In this document: piece by piece, positions 6,523 to 15,160 of the stretch
How the letters are laid out: each line of letters begins with the position of its first letter
Numbering within the stretch: position 1 is the first letter of the stretch
Origin: an uncultured Oscillospiraceae bacterium
Lineage (GTDB): Bacteria > Bacillota > Clostridia > Oscillospirales > Oscillospiraceae
Reading direction: 5' to 3'
DNA length: 30,312 nucleotides
NCBI GenBank assembly: GCA_934630495.1
Contig: CAKTVW010000027.1
Coordinates: 1 to 30,312, forward strand
Made by a program: the position numbers and the translations under genes
The notes under the pieces: generated by a model
Seen by the model: the letters and a program-made list of their open reading frames with translations, nothing else
Databases searched by the model: none
What the model was told of the DNA's origin: nothing

Positions 6523-8340
6523 TCAGAATGGATTTGTCAGAAAACGCATGAGGATCGCGGCGACCTCCGCGCGGGTGCCGCTGTCCTGCGGCGCAAGGTA
6601 GAGTCTGCCGTTCGAGCCGCGGCCGCCGATGATACCGACCTCAGCGGCCCACTGCATCGGATTTTTCGCATAAGCAGACACCTTACCGGCATCGGCAAAG
6701 CGGCTCAGCTCCGTGCGCGCACTGACGTCAAGCCCGCGGTACTCGGCATAACGGAACAGGATCGTAGCGATCTGCTCTCTCGTGACTCTGCCGTTCGGGT
6801 CGAATTTCCCGCCGCCGACACCGTTCACGATCCCGTTTTCCGTGGCCCAGATCACGCTCTCGGCAAACCATGCATCCTTCGGCACGTCCGTAAAGGGCAT
6901 TGAGCCGCTTCCGCTCCCGCCGTCCAGACGGCACAGCACCGTCACCAGCATCGCGCGGGTCATCGTCCCGTTGGGGTCGAAGCGGGTCTCGGCCACACCG
7001 TTCATCAGGCCGTAATAGTGCGCAAAGGAGACCGCGCCGTAGTACCAGCTATCTGCAGGAACATCGTCATACGGAAGCGGAAGCGCCTCATAGATGCTCA
7101 TGTACGGATACGGCTGTTCCTTGACCAGCTTCTCGGCGGGCGTCCCGGGGTAGTAAAGGTACACAACACCTCCCTCGACCGGCGTTCCGAAGCAGTTTGC
7201 ACCAAGTTCGGTCAGCGTCGGCGGCAGGAGCAGGAACGGCGGCTTAAAGGAAGACAGGAATGCGCCGTCAACAATTTTTGTAACAGGGTATTGCTCAATA
7301 TACGACGGCATAAACGGATCCATGAAGCCGAGGCAGCCCAAGATCGTTGCCGTTTCGTTCTCGATTTTATATTCAAAGTTGGCATAGTATCCCGTACGGG
7401 CACCGTCGGCAGTCACGGCCGAATGAAATTCTCCGCCAATTCGTTCGGCATACGCATGGCCCGCTGAACCCTCCGCTGCATAGACGGTGGGTTTAAATAT
7501 CTTGTTCTCGTATGTTTCATTCACGCCGATCGTCTTCAGGCTGTCCGGCAGAGTGACCGTCAGTGAACCGCTCGTGCTGCCCAGCGCATAGTTGCCGACC
7601 GTTTCGACACCCTCGCTGAGATAAACCGTAGAAAGGTTCGCCATCAGATAAAACGCATAGCTTTCAACGCGTTTTACAGAGGCGGGGATCACAATTGCGT
7701 GGAAACGGTTAGTGTCCTGATGGTAGACATTGTCGAACCAAGCCGACGTAACATACGCGCCGATGGAGGTAACGGGGTAGTCGCCAACCATTCCGGGAAC
7801 ATACAGCACATATTCCTCCGACGAATCGACGTGCACCAGCATCGCCTCGCCGTCCTTGACCCAGTAGGTATACTCTTCGTCCTCGATCTGCTGGTAGCCG
7901 GACAGTGTACCGTTGTAATTAACGTCGACTCCGAAAGCCCGTGCATACAGATCGGCTGCAGAATACTGCTTGCACATCAACGTCGTAATTCCATCGCAGC
8001 AGGCAAATCCCATCTCCGTTACGCTGTCCGGGATCGTCAGATCGCTGTACATGGTATTGGCGATTGCTCTTACTCCGAGCCGTTTAAGCGTTTTGGGCAG
8101 ATCATATTCGAGATTGTCCAGGCCGTCGAAAAGGTAATCACCGAAGGCCGTGACCGGCATCCCGTCGATCTCATCGGGGACCTCCACCGAGCCGCTCATC
8201 GGGCCGGTATACTTGGTCAGCGTGACTTCGCCGTTTTCAACGGTATAGGTAAAGGGAAGCGTCTCCCCCTCGGCGCTGATGCAGGGCGCAAGCAGGCCGA
8301 TCAGCAGAATAATGGCCAAAATTCGTGTTAAATGTTTCAT
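6523..8340 (-). CDS. Secreted SLH-domain protein with BspA-like leucine-rich repeats
   Basis: The protein is exported and probably bound to the cell wall. Residues 1-23 form a signal peptide (KHLTRILAIILLIGLLAPCISA). The middle carries degenerate BspA/LRR_5-like units (IPDSVTEMGF, VTLPDSLKTIG, IPASVKRVESYAF). Three S-layer homology motifs close the protein: YDDVPADSWYYGAV, FTDVPKDAWFAESVIWA with FDPNGRVTREQIATIL, and a weaker third, FADAGKVSAYAKNPMQWAAE. An AAGGAGAT site precedes the start. It is placed within the acetyl-CoA block, 22 bases before acsV. No catalytic domain is visible, so it may be an S-layer or adhesive protein that landed there, or a cell-surface component expressed with the pathway. 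Confidence 0.9.
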   Translation of the reverse strand: MKHLTRILAIILLIGLLAPCISAEGETLPFTYTVENGEVTLTKYTGPMSGSVEVPDEIDGMPVTAFGDYLFDGLDNLEYDLPKTLKRLGVRAIANTMYSDLTIPDSVTEMGFACCDGITTLMCKQYSAADLYARAFGVDVNYNGTLSGYQQIEDEEYTYWVKDGEAMLVHVDSSEEYVLYVPGMVGDYPVTSIGAYVTSAWFDNVYHQDTNRFHAIVIPASVKRVESYAFYLMANLSTVYLSEGVETVGNYALGSTSGSLTVTLPDSLKTIGVNETYENKIFKPTVYAAEGSAGHAYAERIGGEFHSAVTADGARTGYYANFEYKIENETATILGCLGFMDPFMPSYIEQYPVTKIVDGAFLSSFKPPFLLLPPTLTELGANCFGTPVEGGVVYLYYPGTPAEKLVKEQPYPYMSIYEALPLPYDDVPADSWYYGAVSFAHYYGLMNGVAETRFDPNGTMTRAMLVTVLCRLDGGSGSGSMPFTDVPKDAWFAESVIWATENGIVNGVGGGKFDPNGRVTREQIATILFRYAEYRGLDVSARTELSRFADAGKVSAYAKNPMQWAAEVGIIGGRGSNGRLYLAPQDSGTRAEVAAILMRFLTNPF

Positions 8341-8432
8341 ACTTATCTCCTTTTCTCGTGGCTCTTCGCCGAAAATCGCGGCATACGAACGGAATGCGGG
8401 CAGAGGGGATGCGGAACTGTCGTTTTTTTTGG

Positions 8433-8762
8433 TTATTGCTTCGGCACGACGGCAAAGAATTTCAGCTCGTCTGGGCCGTTGTTTTTCAGTCCGTGGGTTG
8501 CGCCCTTGGGGCAGTAATGGCAGCTTCCGGCGGGAACGATCTCTTCGCCCTCCGGGGTGAGGAAGGTAGCCGTGCCGGAAAGGATGTACATGACCTCGCA
8601 GTCTTCGACGTGCGTGTGCACGCCGATGGACGCGCCGGGAGCCAAGCGGTCAAGCATGATCGTGACTCTGCCGTCCTCAAACGCGCGCTTGAGCAGCTCT
8701 TTTTCGCCGCCCTTGGCGTTCGGAACGCATTGTTCCGTGATTTTGGAAAAATCGATCGTCAT
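8433..8762 (-). CDS. Small cupin-domain protein, 109 aa
   Basis: A single cupin barrel. The first metal-binding motif is seen as GVHTHVEDCEVMYILSG (His-x-His, then Glu) and the second as PAGSCHYCPKGATHGLKN. The start MTIDFSKI is chosen over upstream codons because AAAGGAG lies 8 bases before it. Such small cupins bind a divalent metal and act as isomerases, dioxygenases or sensors, and the substrate cannot be told from sequence. It lies 92 bases upstream of the SLH gene in the same direction. Two cysteines flank the second metal site (CHYC), which is a little unusual. Confidence 0.88.
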   Translation of the reverse strand: MTIDFSKITEQCVPNAKGGEKELLKRAFEDGRVTIMLDRLAPGASIGVHTHVEDCEVMYILSGTATFLTPEGEEIVPAGSCHYCPKGATHGLKNNGPDELKFFAVVPKQ

Positions 8763-8830
8763 AGTGGTTGCTCCTTTATGTTGCATGAAAAATAGGGCCC
8801 TTGTATGATGCGTATGGCGGGGTGCCCTTA

Positions 8831-8890
8831 GCGCAGCCGTTGGCGACGAAGGAGCCTTACGGATGCGGCATACCCCTTGCGGGTACACCC
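8831..8890. repeat. Dispersed ~60-bp repeat, copy A
   Basis: The segment starting GCAGCCGTTGGCGACGAAGG and ending in CCTTGCGGGT matches the reverse complement of about 27885-27950, with scattered mismatches. The gap 8763-9006 holds this repeat and a hairpin, but no gene. Confidence 0.6.
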
Positions 8891-8941
8891 CGCCGATGCA
8901 GACACTATCTTAGTGTATAAGGTATGCTTTCGGCACAAATT

Positions 8942-8994
8942 AAAAAATCCGCGGCGGCGGGGGGTATGGCTCGGGAGGGCGTATGCCCTCCCGA
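8942..8994 (-). terminator. Hairpin downstream of acsB, possible terminator
   Basis: A 10-bp perfect stem (TCGGGAGGGC-GTAT-GCCCTCCCGA, 8971-8994) begins 12 bases after the acsB stop codon. The T-run on the minus strand (8942-8947) comes over 20 bases later, so termination may be partial. Alternatively it is an mRNA-stabilising hairpin. Confidence 0.5.
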
Positions 8995-9006
8995 TATTTG
9001 GAAAAA

Positions 9007-11127
9007 TTACATCAGCGGCTCCAGACCGAGAACGGGATGGTTCTTTTCGGTCAGGAAGTCCATCAGAGCTTCGCAGTCCTCGCAGATGGTCTCGTCGGCG
9101 ATCATGTCGGAGAAGTTGTCGATGCCGTACAGCTCCTTAGCGGTCTTGTTCAGACGCTCGGCGACATCGTCCTTCAGCTCCTTCGGCATCCAGACGATAC
9201 GCTCGATGCCGCCCTCGGCGGCGATGAACTTCTTCGAGGAGATGAAGTGGCGGCCGTGGCCCATGTAGCCGGGGGTCTGCACGCCGCCGCCGGTGCAGGA
9301 GGCCAGCTCGCCGAAGGTCATGCCGACGGGGGTCATACCCTTGAACTCGCGGTTGACGACGATGAAGCCGTTGCTCATCGGCTCGATGCCGCAGATGCAC
9401 TCGAAGCAGCCGCAGGAGGTCATCGGGTCCTCAAGGATGGAGTACAGCGTGACGTTTTCGACCGCGCCGTGCGTCGCTTCCTTGATTACCTTGTTGACCG
9501 TCTCGTAACGGCCGGTGCGCTCGTCGATGCAGCCTTCCTTCAGGATGGGCTGGCAGGGACCCTGCGGATTCAGCTCGTTGGTGGCCTTGGCGTCGAGCCA
9601 GGAAACTGCGCCGCACAGACCCAGACGCTCGGGCGTGACCACGCAGCAGTGCGCCGGGGCGAAGGACTGACAGAGGATGCAGGTATAGAAGCGGTCGACG
9701 GACTCGTCGGTCATGGAGGACAGACGGTCGTCGCGGGCGTTGTAGCGCGGCATGGCAACCTCGTCACGGAACTTCTCGGCCTCGGCCTCGTCGGTGATGA
9801 GCGTGATCTGGCACTTGTCGACGACCGCGTCGAACTCGTCCATAATCATGTGGTACAGCACCTCGGCGAAGTGCTTCAGGCGCAGTCCCTTTTCAAACGC
9901 GTCGTTCGACACGCGGACGCGCACCTGATTGCGCTGGCCGGTGTGCATAACGCCTTCCATATAGTTGAACCATGCGTGGATCTTGCGCTCGATGACGGAC
10001 TCAAAGTCGGCCTGCATCTTCGCCCCGCTGACCTCGACCTTCGTGACAAGGGCAAGATTCTTTTCGCCGCTGTCGAGGTCGGGACCGACGATGGTGATCT
10101 TGTGGTCCTCGACATTGTCGGCCATCATGACCAGCTCTGCGGTGGCGTTCTTGCCGGACCAGAACTCGTTGTGCATATCGGCCTTGCGGATGATTTCGCC
10201 CTCAAAGGCGGCGGCAAAGGCGACGGGGATCGGCAGCTCCTTGGACTTGATCTTGATGTTGCGCAGCTCGAGCGAGCGCTTGACGGTCAGGTCGTGGTCG
10301 CAGACGGATTCCAGTGCGCCGGGAACCTGATTTTCGCCGAGGTCGATGTCCACGACAACCGGGAAGCCGAGCGCGATCGCGCCCGCACCGGCGGAAACGA
10401 CCACGTTGTCGATCGCGCCGAAGGTGTTGACGAACGCGGGCACGCGGTCCTTCGTATAGGCCAGCAGGCCGGGCAGATCGCCGGGCGTGACATTGCCGAA
10501 GATGAGCGCCGCGCGGATGGCGACGGTGACGACATGGATGACGCTGGTCACGGCGTGGCCCAGCGGCACAACGCGAAATTCCAGACCCATCTTCACGCCG
10601 CCCTCGGCGCACTGCTCAATGACATCGCCGACCATGAAGGTCATGATGCCCTTGGACTGATAGTCCTTTACGACCTTGACCACGTCCGCAGGATTTTCAG
10701 CCTTGCCCAGCACGACCGCCACGCCGGGGATATCGCCCGTGACCAGCGGCACACCGAGAGAACGGATAATGGGGTCGGGAACAAAGCCGATGCCGGAATC
10801 GTTGGCATAGGGATCGCCGTCCAGATAGCCCAATCCCTCCAGAATTTCAGCACCGACAGCAGTCGCCAGACCGGCGTTGAGCGCCTGTCCAAGGTCCTCC
10901 TGATTGGTGATGAGGCTCTTGAGCACGCCGACGCAGGCGGGCAGATCGCCCAGCTTCGTGACCTTTACGCCCGTAGCGGCATAAATGGTGGGGAAGAAAT
11001 ACGCGGTGTCGGGGAATGCGACCGGTTTATCCGCGCCATACTTGGCAATGGCGTCGTTGACCGCACCCTCGGTCAGACCGGCGACGGCATTCGAGCCGCC
11101 ATAGATGAGATCGGTTAATACGCTCAT
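9007..11127 (-). CDS. acsB: Acetyl-CoA synthase (CODH/ACS alpha/beta subunit)
   Basis: AcsB condenses CO, the corrinoid-bound methyl group and CoA into acetyl-CoA at the Ni-Ni-[4Fe-4S] A-cluster. All six cluster ligands are present: C483, C486, C495 and C505 (CILCQSFAPAHCC...LGLC), then C572 and C574 (SCGCFEC). The spacing is the same as I recall for the Moorella enzyme (506, 509, 518, 528, 595, 597), shifted by 23. The length is 706 residues, close to normal. The start has an AGGAGG site. The gene sits between the lipoprotein and the cupin. The CODH partner acsA, normally adjacent, is absent here, so it must be elsewhere in the genome or beyond the window. Confidence 0.97.
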   Translation of the reverse strand: MSVLTDLIYGGSNAVAGLTEGAVNDAIAKYGADKPVAFPDTAYFFPTIYAATGVKVTKLGDLPACVGVLKSLITNQEDLGQALNAGLATAVGAEILEGLGYLDGDPYANDSGIGFVPDPIIRSLGVPLVTGDIPGVAVVLGKAENPADVVKVVKDYQSKGIMTFMVGDVIEQCAEGGVKMGLEFRVVPLGHAVTSVIHVVTVAIRAALIFGNVTPGDLPGLLAYTKDRVPAFVNTFGAIDNVVVSAGAGAIALGFPVVVDIDLGENQVPGALESVCDHDLTVKRSLELRNIKIKSKELPIPVAFAAAFEGEIIRKADMHNEFWSGKNATAELVMMADNVEDHKITIVGPDLDSGEKNLALVTKVEVSGAKMQADFESVIERKIHAWFNYMEGVMHTGQRNQVRVRVSNDAFEKGLRLKHFAEVLYHMIMDEFDAVVDKCQITLITDEAEAEKFRDEVAMPRYNARDDRLSSMTDESVDRFYTCILCQSFAPAHCCVVTPERLGLCGAVSWLDAKATNELNPQGPCQPILKEGCIDERTGRYETVNKVIKEATHGAVENVTLYSILEDPMTSCGCFECICGIEPMSNGFIVVNREFKGMTPVGMTFGELASCTGGGVQTPGYMGHGRHFISSKKFIAAEGGIERIVWMPKELKDDVAERLNKTAKELYGIDNFSDMIADETICEDCEALMDFLTEKNHPVLGLEPLM

Positions 11128-11174
11128 GATTTTTCCTCCTGCTTATTTCAATTTTAATGATAGCCGTTTTTCGT

Positions 11175-11612
11175 TTATGCGATCCCGAGCTGCATGAGCA
11201 GGCTCGAAAAGCCTTCGCCGTCGCGGTCCGTCAGATAAATTACGGTAACGGGCAGCTCCGTGCCGTCGCTCAGCTTGACGGTGTAATCCGCGCGGAGCGT
11301 TTTGGTTTTTCCCTCGCCGACCGAGGTGTTGGTATTCAGGTTTACGGAGACGCGGTGCACCGCCGTCGCCGTTCTGCCGTCAAGATATGTGCTCAGCGTG
11401 CCGACATTTCGCGCAAAGCGCTCCTCGTCCTCCGTTACGGACGGATGCGTCATATCGCGCACCGCTTCCGTATCGCCGGACGAGACGGCATTGATATATT
11501 CCTTAACAGGCAGCTCGTCGGCCTCCTGTATCGCTTCCTTTAACATACCGCAGCCGCTCAGGAGCAATACGCACGCAAGCAGCAGCGGAAAAAGCCGCAT
11601 GATTTTTTTCAT
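11175..11612 (-). CDS. Small lipoprotein of unknown function
   Basis: This 145-residue precursor has a typical type II signal: KK, then a hydrophobic run, then the lipobox LLSGC with the acylated cysteine at position 21. The mature part (KEAIQEADELPVKEYINAVSSGD onward) resembles the DUF4878/NTF2-like small lipoproteins in having an early helix and then beta strands, but I would not assign a family. A GGAGGG site precedes the ATG. It lies between the acsC-acsE fusion and acsB in the same direction, 47 bases before acsB. A membrane-anchored extracytoplasmic protein inside an operon of cytosolic enzymes is odd. Confidence 0.85.
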   Translation of the reverse strand: MKKIMRLFPLLLACVLLLSGCGMLKEAIQEADELPVKEYINAVSSGDTEAVRDMTHPSVTEDEERFARNVGTLSTYLDGRTATAVHRVSVNLNTNTSVGEGKTKTLRADYTVKLSDGTELPVTVIYLTDRDGEGFSSLLMQLGIA

Positions 11613-11702
11613 ATTCCGTTATTCCCTCCGTTTCGCTGTCGCGGCACGGCCGCTCCAAGCTTCTAAAGCGCCGCGCCGAAGCACGCGCCAAAGTGCGCAG
11701 TT

Positions 11703-11736
11703 GCCCAGCACCTCCGGTCCTCCGGAGGTGCTGGGC
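11703..11736 (-). other. Strong hairpin after the acsC-acsE stop codon
   Basis: A perfect 15-bp stem (GCCCAGCACCTCCGG and its complement) with a 4-base loop begins 9 bases after the stop codon. There is no T-run on the minus strand. It is more likely to stabilise the 3' end or attenuate transcription between acsC-acsE and the lipoprotein/acsB genes than to be a full terminator. Confidence 0.6.
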
Positions 11737-11745
11737 TGTTTAGAA

Positions 11746-14022
11746 TTACAGTTCGAGATAGCTGTCGGAGTACAGCTCGTTGTTCTTGAAGATATCGCAG
11801 GACTTGATGGTCTCCATCAGCCGCAGGTCGTTCGGGTTGACGATGGCAGAGGTCAGGCCCTGCATCATCGCCATAGCAACCAGTGCGGAGTCCATGATCG
11901 GGCGGAGCGTCTTGGGCGCGCCGTTGGAGTTATTGGACAGGCCGCCGGTGGACTTCAGGCCCTCGTCGGCGAACAGCTTGATAGCGTTCAGAACGTCCAT
12001 CTGCTTATCCTGCATACCCTTGACGACGAGGAACAGCGGGTCGAACCACAGGTCCTCGGCCTCCATGCCCAGCGCCATGCCGCGATCGAGCATGGTATGG
12101 CAGTGGTGCATACGTTCGTCGTTGTCCTTCGCAATGCCGTCGGCAGAGCAGAGGGCGATAACGATGGCGTCGTTGGCGGCGGCAAGGTCGATATTGGAGA
12201 TACGGGAGCCTGCGTCGGCGGAGTTGACGATGGGCTTGCCGTTCGTACGGTTATAGACGCGGATGCCGGCTTCGATGGCCTTCTTGTTGGCGGTATCGAG
12301 GGCCAGCGGGACGTTATTGAAGTTCTCCTGTAAGAGCTTGACCGCCCAAGTCATCAGCTCGGGGCCGTTGGACTCCGCAGGTCCGATGTTGACGTCGAGG
12401 TAGGTCGCGCCGGCCTTGATCTGCTGCGCGGCACGCTCCAGAATGGGATCGGGGTTGAACGTGGCCATAGCCTCGCGGATGACCGGGCTGATGCAGTGGA
12501 TGCGCTCGCCGATGGTGACGAACTTCTTGGACTGCACATTGCGGGTCTTATAAGTAACGCCCAGATCCTTATGCACGATATCGGGAATGACGAGCTTGCT
12601 GAAGTCGATCGGCGCGTTCTCGTCCACGGCGGGCTTCTTCTCCTCCGCGGGCTTCTTGGACGCGGCGACCAGCTCGGCAGCCTTGATGTGCTCGCCGTCC
12701 TTGAGGTACTTGACGATCTCAACGGCCTCGCGGGTGCCGACGACGACGTTCCACTCAGGCAGCTTGTCCTGAATTTCGCCCTTCATAACGGCGACCTTGC
12801 CGGGGATGACGAGAGTGCGGTTGTTGATCTTGCCCGCAATGTCATATTCATCAAAGAACTTCTTGACGGTGGAGGACGAGAACTTGCCCGCCGCCCATGC
12901 GGTCAGGACGGACATACCGGAAGCGTCGGTGATGAGCAGGTTGACCGGCACGTTGGAGCGCTCGATCTCGCCGGAGACGAGGAAGTAGGTCAGGGCGAAG
13001 TCGACCGTCATCATGCAGGGGTCGTCGGGCGTAGCGCCGTTCATCGGGTAGATGCCGGGCGCGACCTTCATCGGCTTCTGCGGGTCGGTGTAGATGTTCT
13101 GGCGCAGGCCGTACAGCGGCAGCGCCTCGGCGTAGCGCATCTGCTCCATGACGATGATGGAGCCGTATTTCAGCGTAAAGACGGAGGCCAGCGCGGTCTG
13201 CAGATGCAGATCGCCCTTCGCGATCTTCGCCAGGTTGACGATGGAGGGATAGCCGAAGGTGCGGTCGCCGTCCTTCAGAGCGGTGCGGCGCACGAGAACG
13301 GTATTGGCAAAGGTCTCCTTGATCGTTGCGCCGGTGACGTCGAGGATCAGGTTCTTGTTGCCGAGGCCCTCGAGCTTCTTTACGGTGTCGTACAGCTCGG
13401 CAAGGGACGCGCCCTTCACGCCCAGAACGACGCCCGCTTCGGTCGCAGCGGCGCTCATAGCCTCGTAGTTTTCGGCGTTCGCGCCGTTCAGGATGGGCTT
13501 GCCGTCCTTGCACAGAGCCAGCGCCTTCTTTGCGCACTCGACGCACTCGCAGTCGAGAATGAGCGTGCGGTTCGTGGCCATGGCCTTCTTGACAAGGTCC
13601 TCCCACTTATCGGAGGAATCCTCCGCGCAGTGAACGAGAACAAATTCAACATATTCCCGCTCGCCGATACGCTCGTAGTCGACCTTCTGCAGATCGGCAA
13701 GCTTCTCGTCAGCCTTTGCGTCGTCCATGCAGGTGCAGACCGGCACGGCAAAGCGGTTGCGGGAAACGAGAGTCTTTTCATGACGGAACAGGACCGTTTC
13801 GCCGCCGAGCTTGATATCCTTACCGACGGTGAGGGTCTTCATGGGAGGCGCAGTCGCCTCGGAGAGCGTTGCGATGGCGTCCGGCGAGAAGTACGGACAC
13901 TTATCGAGCGGTACGGCGCCCTGCGCGACCTTCATGCAGAATGCCATACAGGTGGGGCTGCCGCATTCCTTACAGTTCTTCTTGGGGGAGAGCTTGAAAA
14001 TATCTAAGCCTTTCAGTGCCAT
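11746..14022 (-). CDS. acsC-acsE: AcsC-AcsE fusion: corrinoid protein large subunit joined to methyl-THF methyltransferase
   Basis: Two normally separate proteins are joined in one 758-residue frame. Residues 1 to about 445 are the large subunit of the corrinoid iron-sulfur protein: the [4Fe-4S] motif with C17, C20, C25 and C42 (NCKECGSPTC...DKCPY), then the TIM barrel and the cobalamin-facing C-terminal domain. A linker rich in Lys, Pro, Ala and Glu (KKPAEEKKPAVDENAPIDF) follows. Residues ~501-758 are the methyltransferase, with FVTIGERI, YLDVNIGP, LDTANKKAIEAG, PIVNSADA, WFDPLFL and GLSNNS in family order and near full length (258 residues). The fusion would hold the methyl donor site and the cobalamin acceptor in one chain. 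acsD follows the same promoter 20 bases upstream. No internal start with a good ribosome-binding site was noticed at the junction. Confidence 0.95.
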   Translation of the reverse strand: MALKGLDIFKLSPKKNCKECGSPTCMAFCMKVAQGAVPLDKCPYFSPDAIATLSEATAPPMKTLTVGKDIKLGGETVLFRHEKTLVSRNRFAVPVCTCMDDAKADEKLADLQKVDYERIGEREYVEFVLVHCAEDSSDKWEDLVKKAMATNRTLILDCECVECAKKALALCKDGKPILNGANAENYEAMSAAATEAGVVLGVKGASLAELYDTVKKLEGLGNKNLILDVTGATIKETFANTVLVRRTALKDGDRTFGYPSIVNLAKIAKGDLHLQTALASVFTLKYGSIIVMEQMRYAEALPLYGLRQNIYTDPQKPMKVAPGIYPMNGATPDDPCMMTVDFALTYFLVSGEIERSNVPVNLLITDASGMSVLTAWAAGKFSSSTVKKFFDEYDIAGKINNRTLVIPGKVAVMKGEIQDKLPEWNVVVGTREAVEIVKYLKDGEHIKAAELVAASKKPAEEKKPAVDENAPIDFSKLVIPDIVHKDLGVTYKTRNVQSKKFVTIGERIHCISPVIREAMATFNPDPILERAAQQIKAGATYLDVNIGPAESNGPELMTWAVKLLQENFNNVPLALDTANKKAIEAGIRVYNRTNGKPIVNSADAGSRISNIDLAAANDAIVIALCSADGIAKDNDERMHHCHTMLDRGMALGMEAEDLWFDPLFLVVKGMQDKQMDVLNAIKLFADEGLKSTGGLSNNSNGAPKTLRPIMDSALVAMAMMQGLTSAIVNPNDLRLMETIKSCDIFKNNELYSDSYLEL

Positions 14023-14041
14023 TGTATGTTCCTCCTTCCGA

Positions 14042-14986
14042 TCAGACCAGCGCTTCGATCATGGTCGCGATCGCCTTGACGGCGGCCGGATGGCGCATGA
14101 TGACAGCGTCGGAGCCGCCGGCCAGACAAGCGGCGGCGGTGGTGATCTCCATCTCGATGCCGCGCTCCTCGGCGTCGCCCCATTCGGGCATGTCGGCCTC
14201 GGACATGATGGATTCCTTGACGTTCCAGGTTTCGGTGGAAACGGGGGTGATAATGGGCATCTGGAGCTGATCGTCGCTCTGTGCCAGTGCCGCGGCGCGG
14301 ATGCGATCGAGGGTGGAGGCGACGTACTCGTAGCCGTAGCCTGCGGCGGCGGAGCCTGCGTTCATCACGATGGACGACGGCGCAACGCCGAGCTGGGTCA
14401 GCAGCACGTTGAGCTGTTTTGCAAGGTTGATGTCGACGGCGGATTCCGCGCCGACCTTCTGGCCGTAAGCCATGACGACGGACGCACCGACGGACTTATA
14501 GTCCTCCTCGCGTGCGGACAGGACGAGGATGTTCTTGCCCTGCAGCGCCTCGGCGATCTTGGAGAACAGCTCGGCGTCTTTTTCAATGTTCTTGCAGCCC
14601 ATGATAACGATGGGCAGGGTCGTTGCTTCGGCAACGGACTTTGCGATCTCGACGCACTCGGCCGTCGGCTTGTTCTCGCCGTTGGGGTCTGCGCCCTCGA
14701 AATGCAGGCAGACAAAGGAAGCGCCGTGCATTTCTTCAACCTTTTTCGCCATTTCGGCGGGGGTGGTGCAGCCCGCGTAGAAGTCCCGAAGGCCCTTCTG
14801 CGGATAGGCTGCGATACCGGCATCGGTGATCTCGATGCCGATCTTCGGTGCGTTCTCGATGGGTGCATCGAAGGAGTAGAAGGGCAGAACATTCACGCCG
14901 CCCAGCTTGACTGCCTTGTCCCCTGTGCCGAGGGTGACGGTGGCAATGGACGAGGTGAACGCCTGCGTTTTGGGTTCAAAAGCCAT
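14042..14986 (-). CDS. acsD: Corrinoid iron-sulfur protein small subunit
   Basis: The small (delta) subunit pairs with AcsC to cradle cobalamin during methyl transfer. It is a TIM-barrel protein of 314 residues, the usual size. Recognisable segments are GGVNVLPFYSFDAPIENAP near residue 30, FVCLHFEGADPNGENK near 92, MNAGSAAAGYGYEY near 210 and WNVKESI followed by EWGDAEERG near 250. The last one is a family hallmark. The start MAFEPKTQAFTSS has an AGGAGG site. The gap to the acsC-acsE fusion downstream is only 19 bases, so the two are co-translated partners. Confidence 0.95.
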   Translation of the reverse strand: MAFEPKTQAFTSSIATVTLGTGDKAVKLGGVNVLPFYSFDAPIENAPKIGIEITDAGIAAYPQKGLRDFYAGCTTPAEMAKKVEEMHGASFVCLHFEGADPNGENKPTAECVEIAKSVAEATTLPIVIMGCKNIEKDAELFSKIAEALQGKNILVLSAREEDYKSVGASVVMAYGQKVGAESAVDINLAKQLNVLLTQLGVAPSSIVMNAGSAAAGYGYEYVASTLDRIRAAALAQSDDQLQMPIITPVSTETWNVKESIMSEADMPEWGDAEERGIEMEITTAAACLAGGSDAVIMRHPAAVKAIATMIEALV

Positions 14987-15091
14987 TGTATTTTCCTCCT
15001 GAGTGTTATCCGGAACAGCAAAGCCAATCCGGTTGAGTTACATGGTTTGGTGAATGGTGAATCGTGAATAATGGTGTGCGGGATACGTATT

Positions 15092-15131
15092 CCTGCGTAG
15101 GGGCCGATGCCCTCATCGGCCCCTACGCAGG
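15092..15131. repeat. Long palindromic intergenic repeat (GGGGCCGATG type)
   Basis: This is the most perfect copy of the family in the window: 18-bp arms (CCTGCGTAGGGGCCGATG and its complement) around CCCT. It is preceded by the simple motif GGTGAATCGTGAATAATGG, which I recall beside such repeats in related genomes. It lies between cooC and acsD and could form a strong RNA hairpin within the operon. Confidence 0.8.
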
Positions 15132-15160
15132 CACTATCGTCCTGCAAACGGTTGCGCCGT

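Noticed and set aside
8983..11118. A 711-codon open frame on the plus strand opposite acsB
   Set aside because: The minus strand carries every A-cluster ligand of AcsB. The plus-strand frame has low-complexity, Asp/Gly/Val-rich composition typical of antisense shadows.
12496..15067. Long plus-strand frames opposite acsC-acsE and acsD
   Set aside because: They have the same shadow composition, no ribosome-binding sites and no family features.
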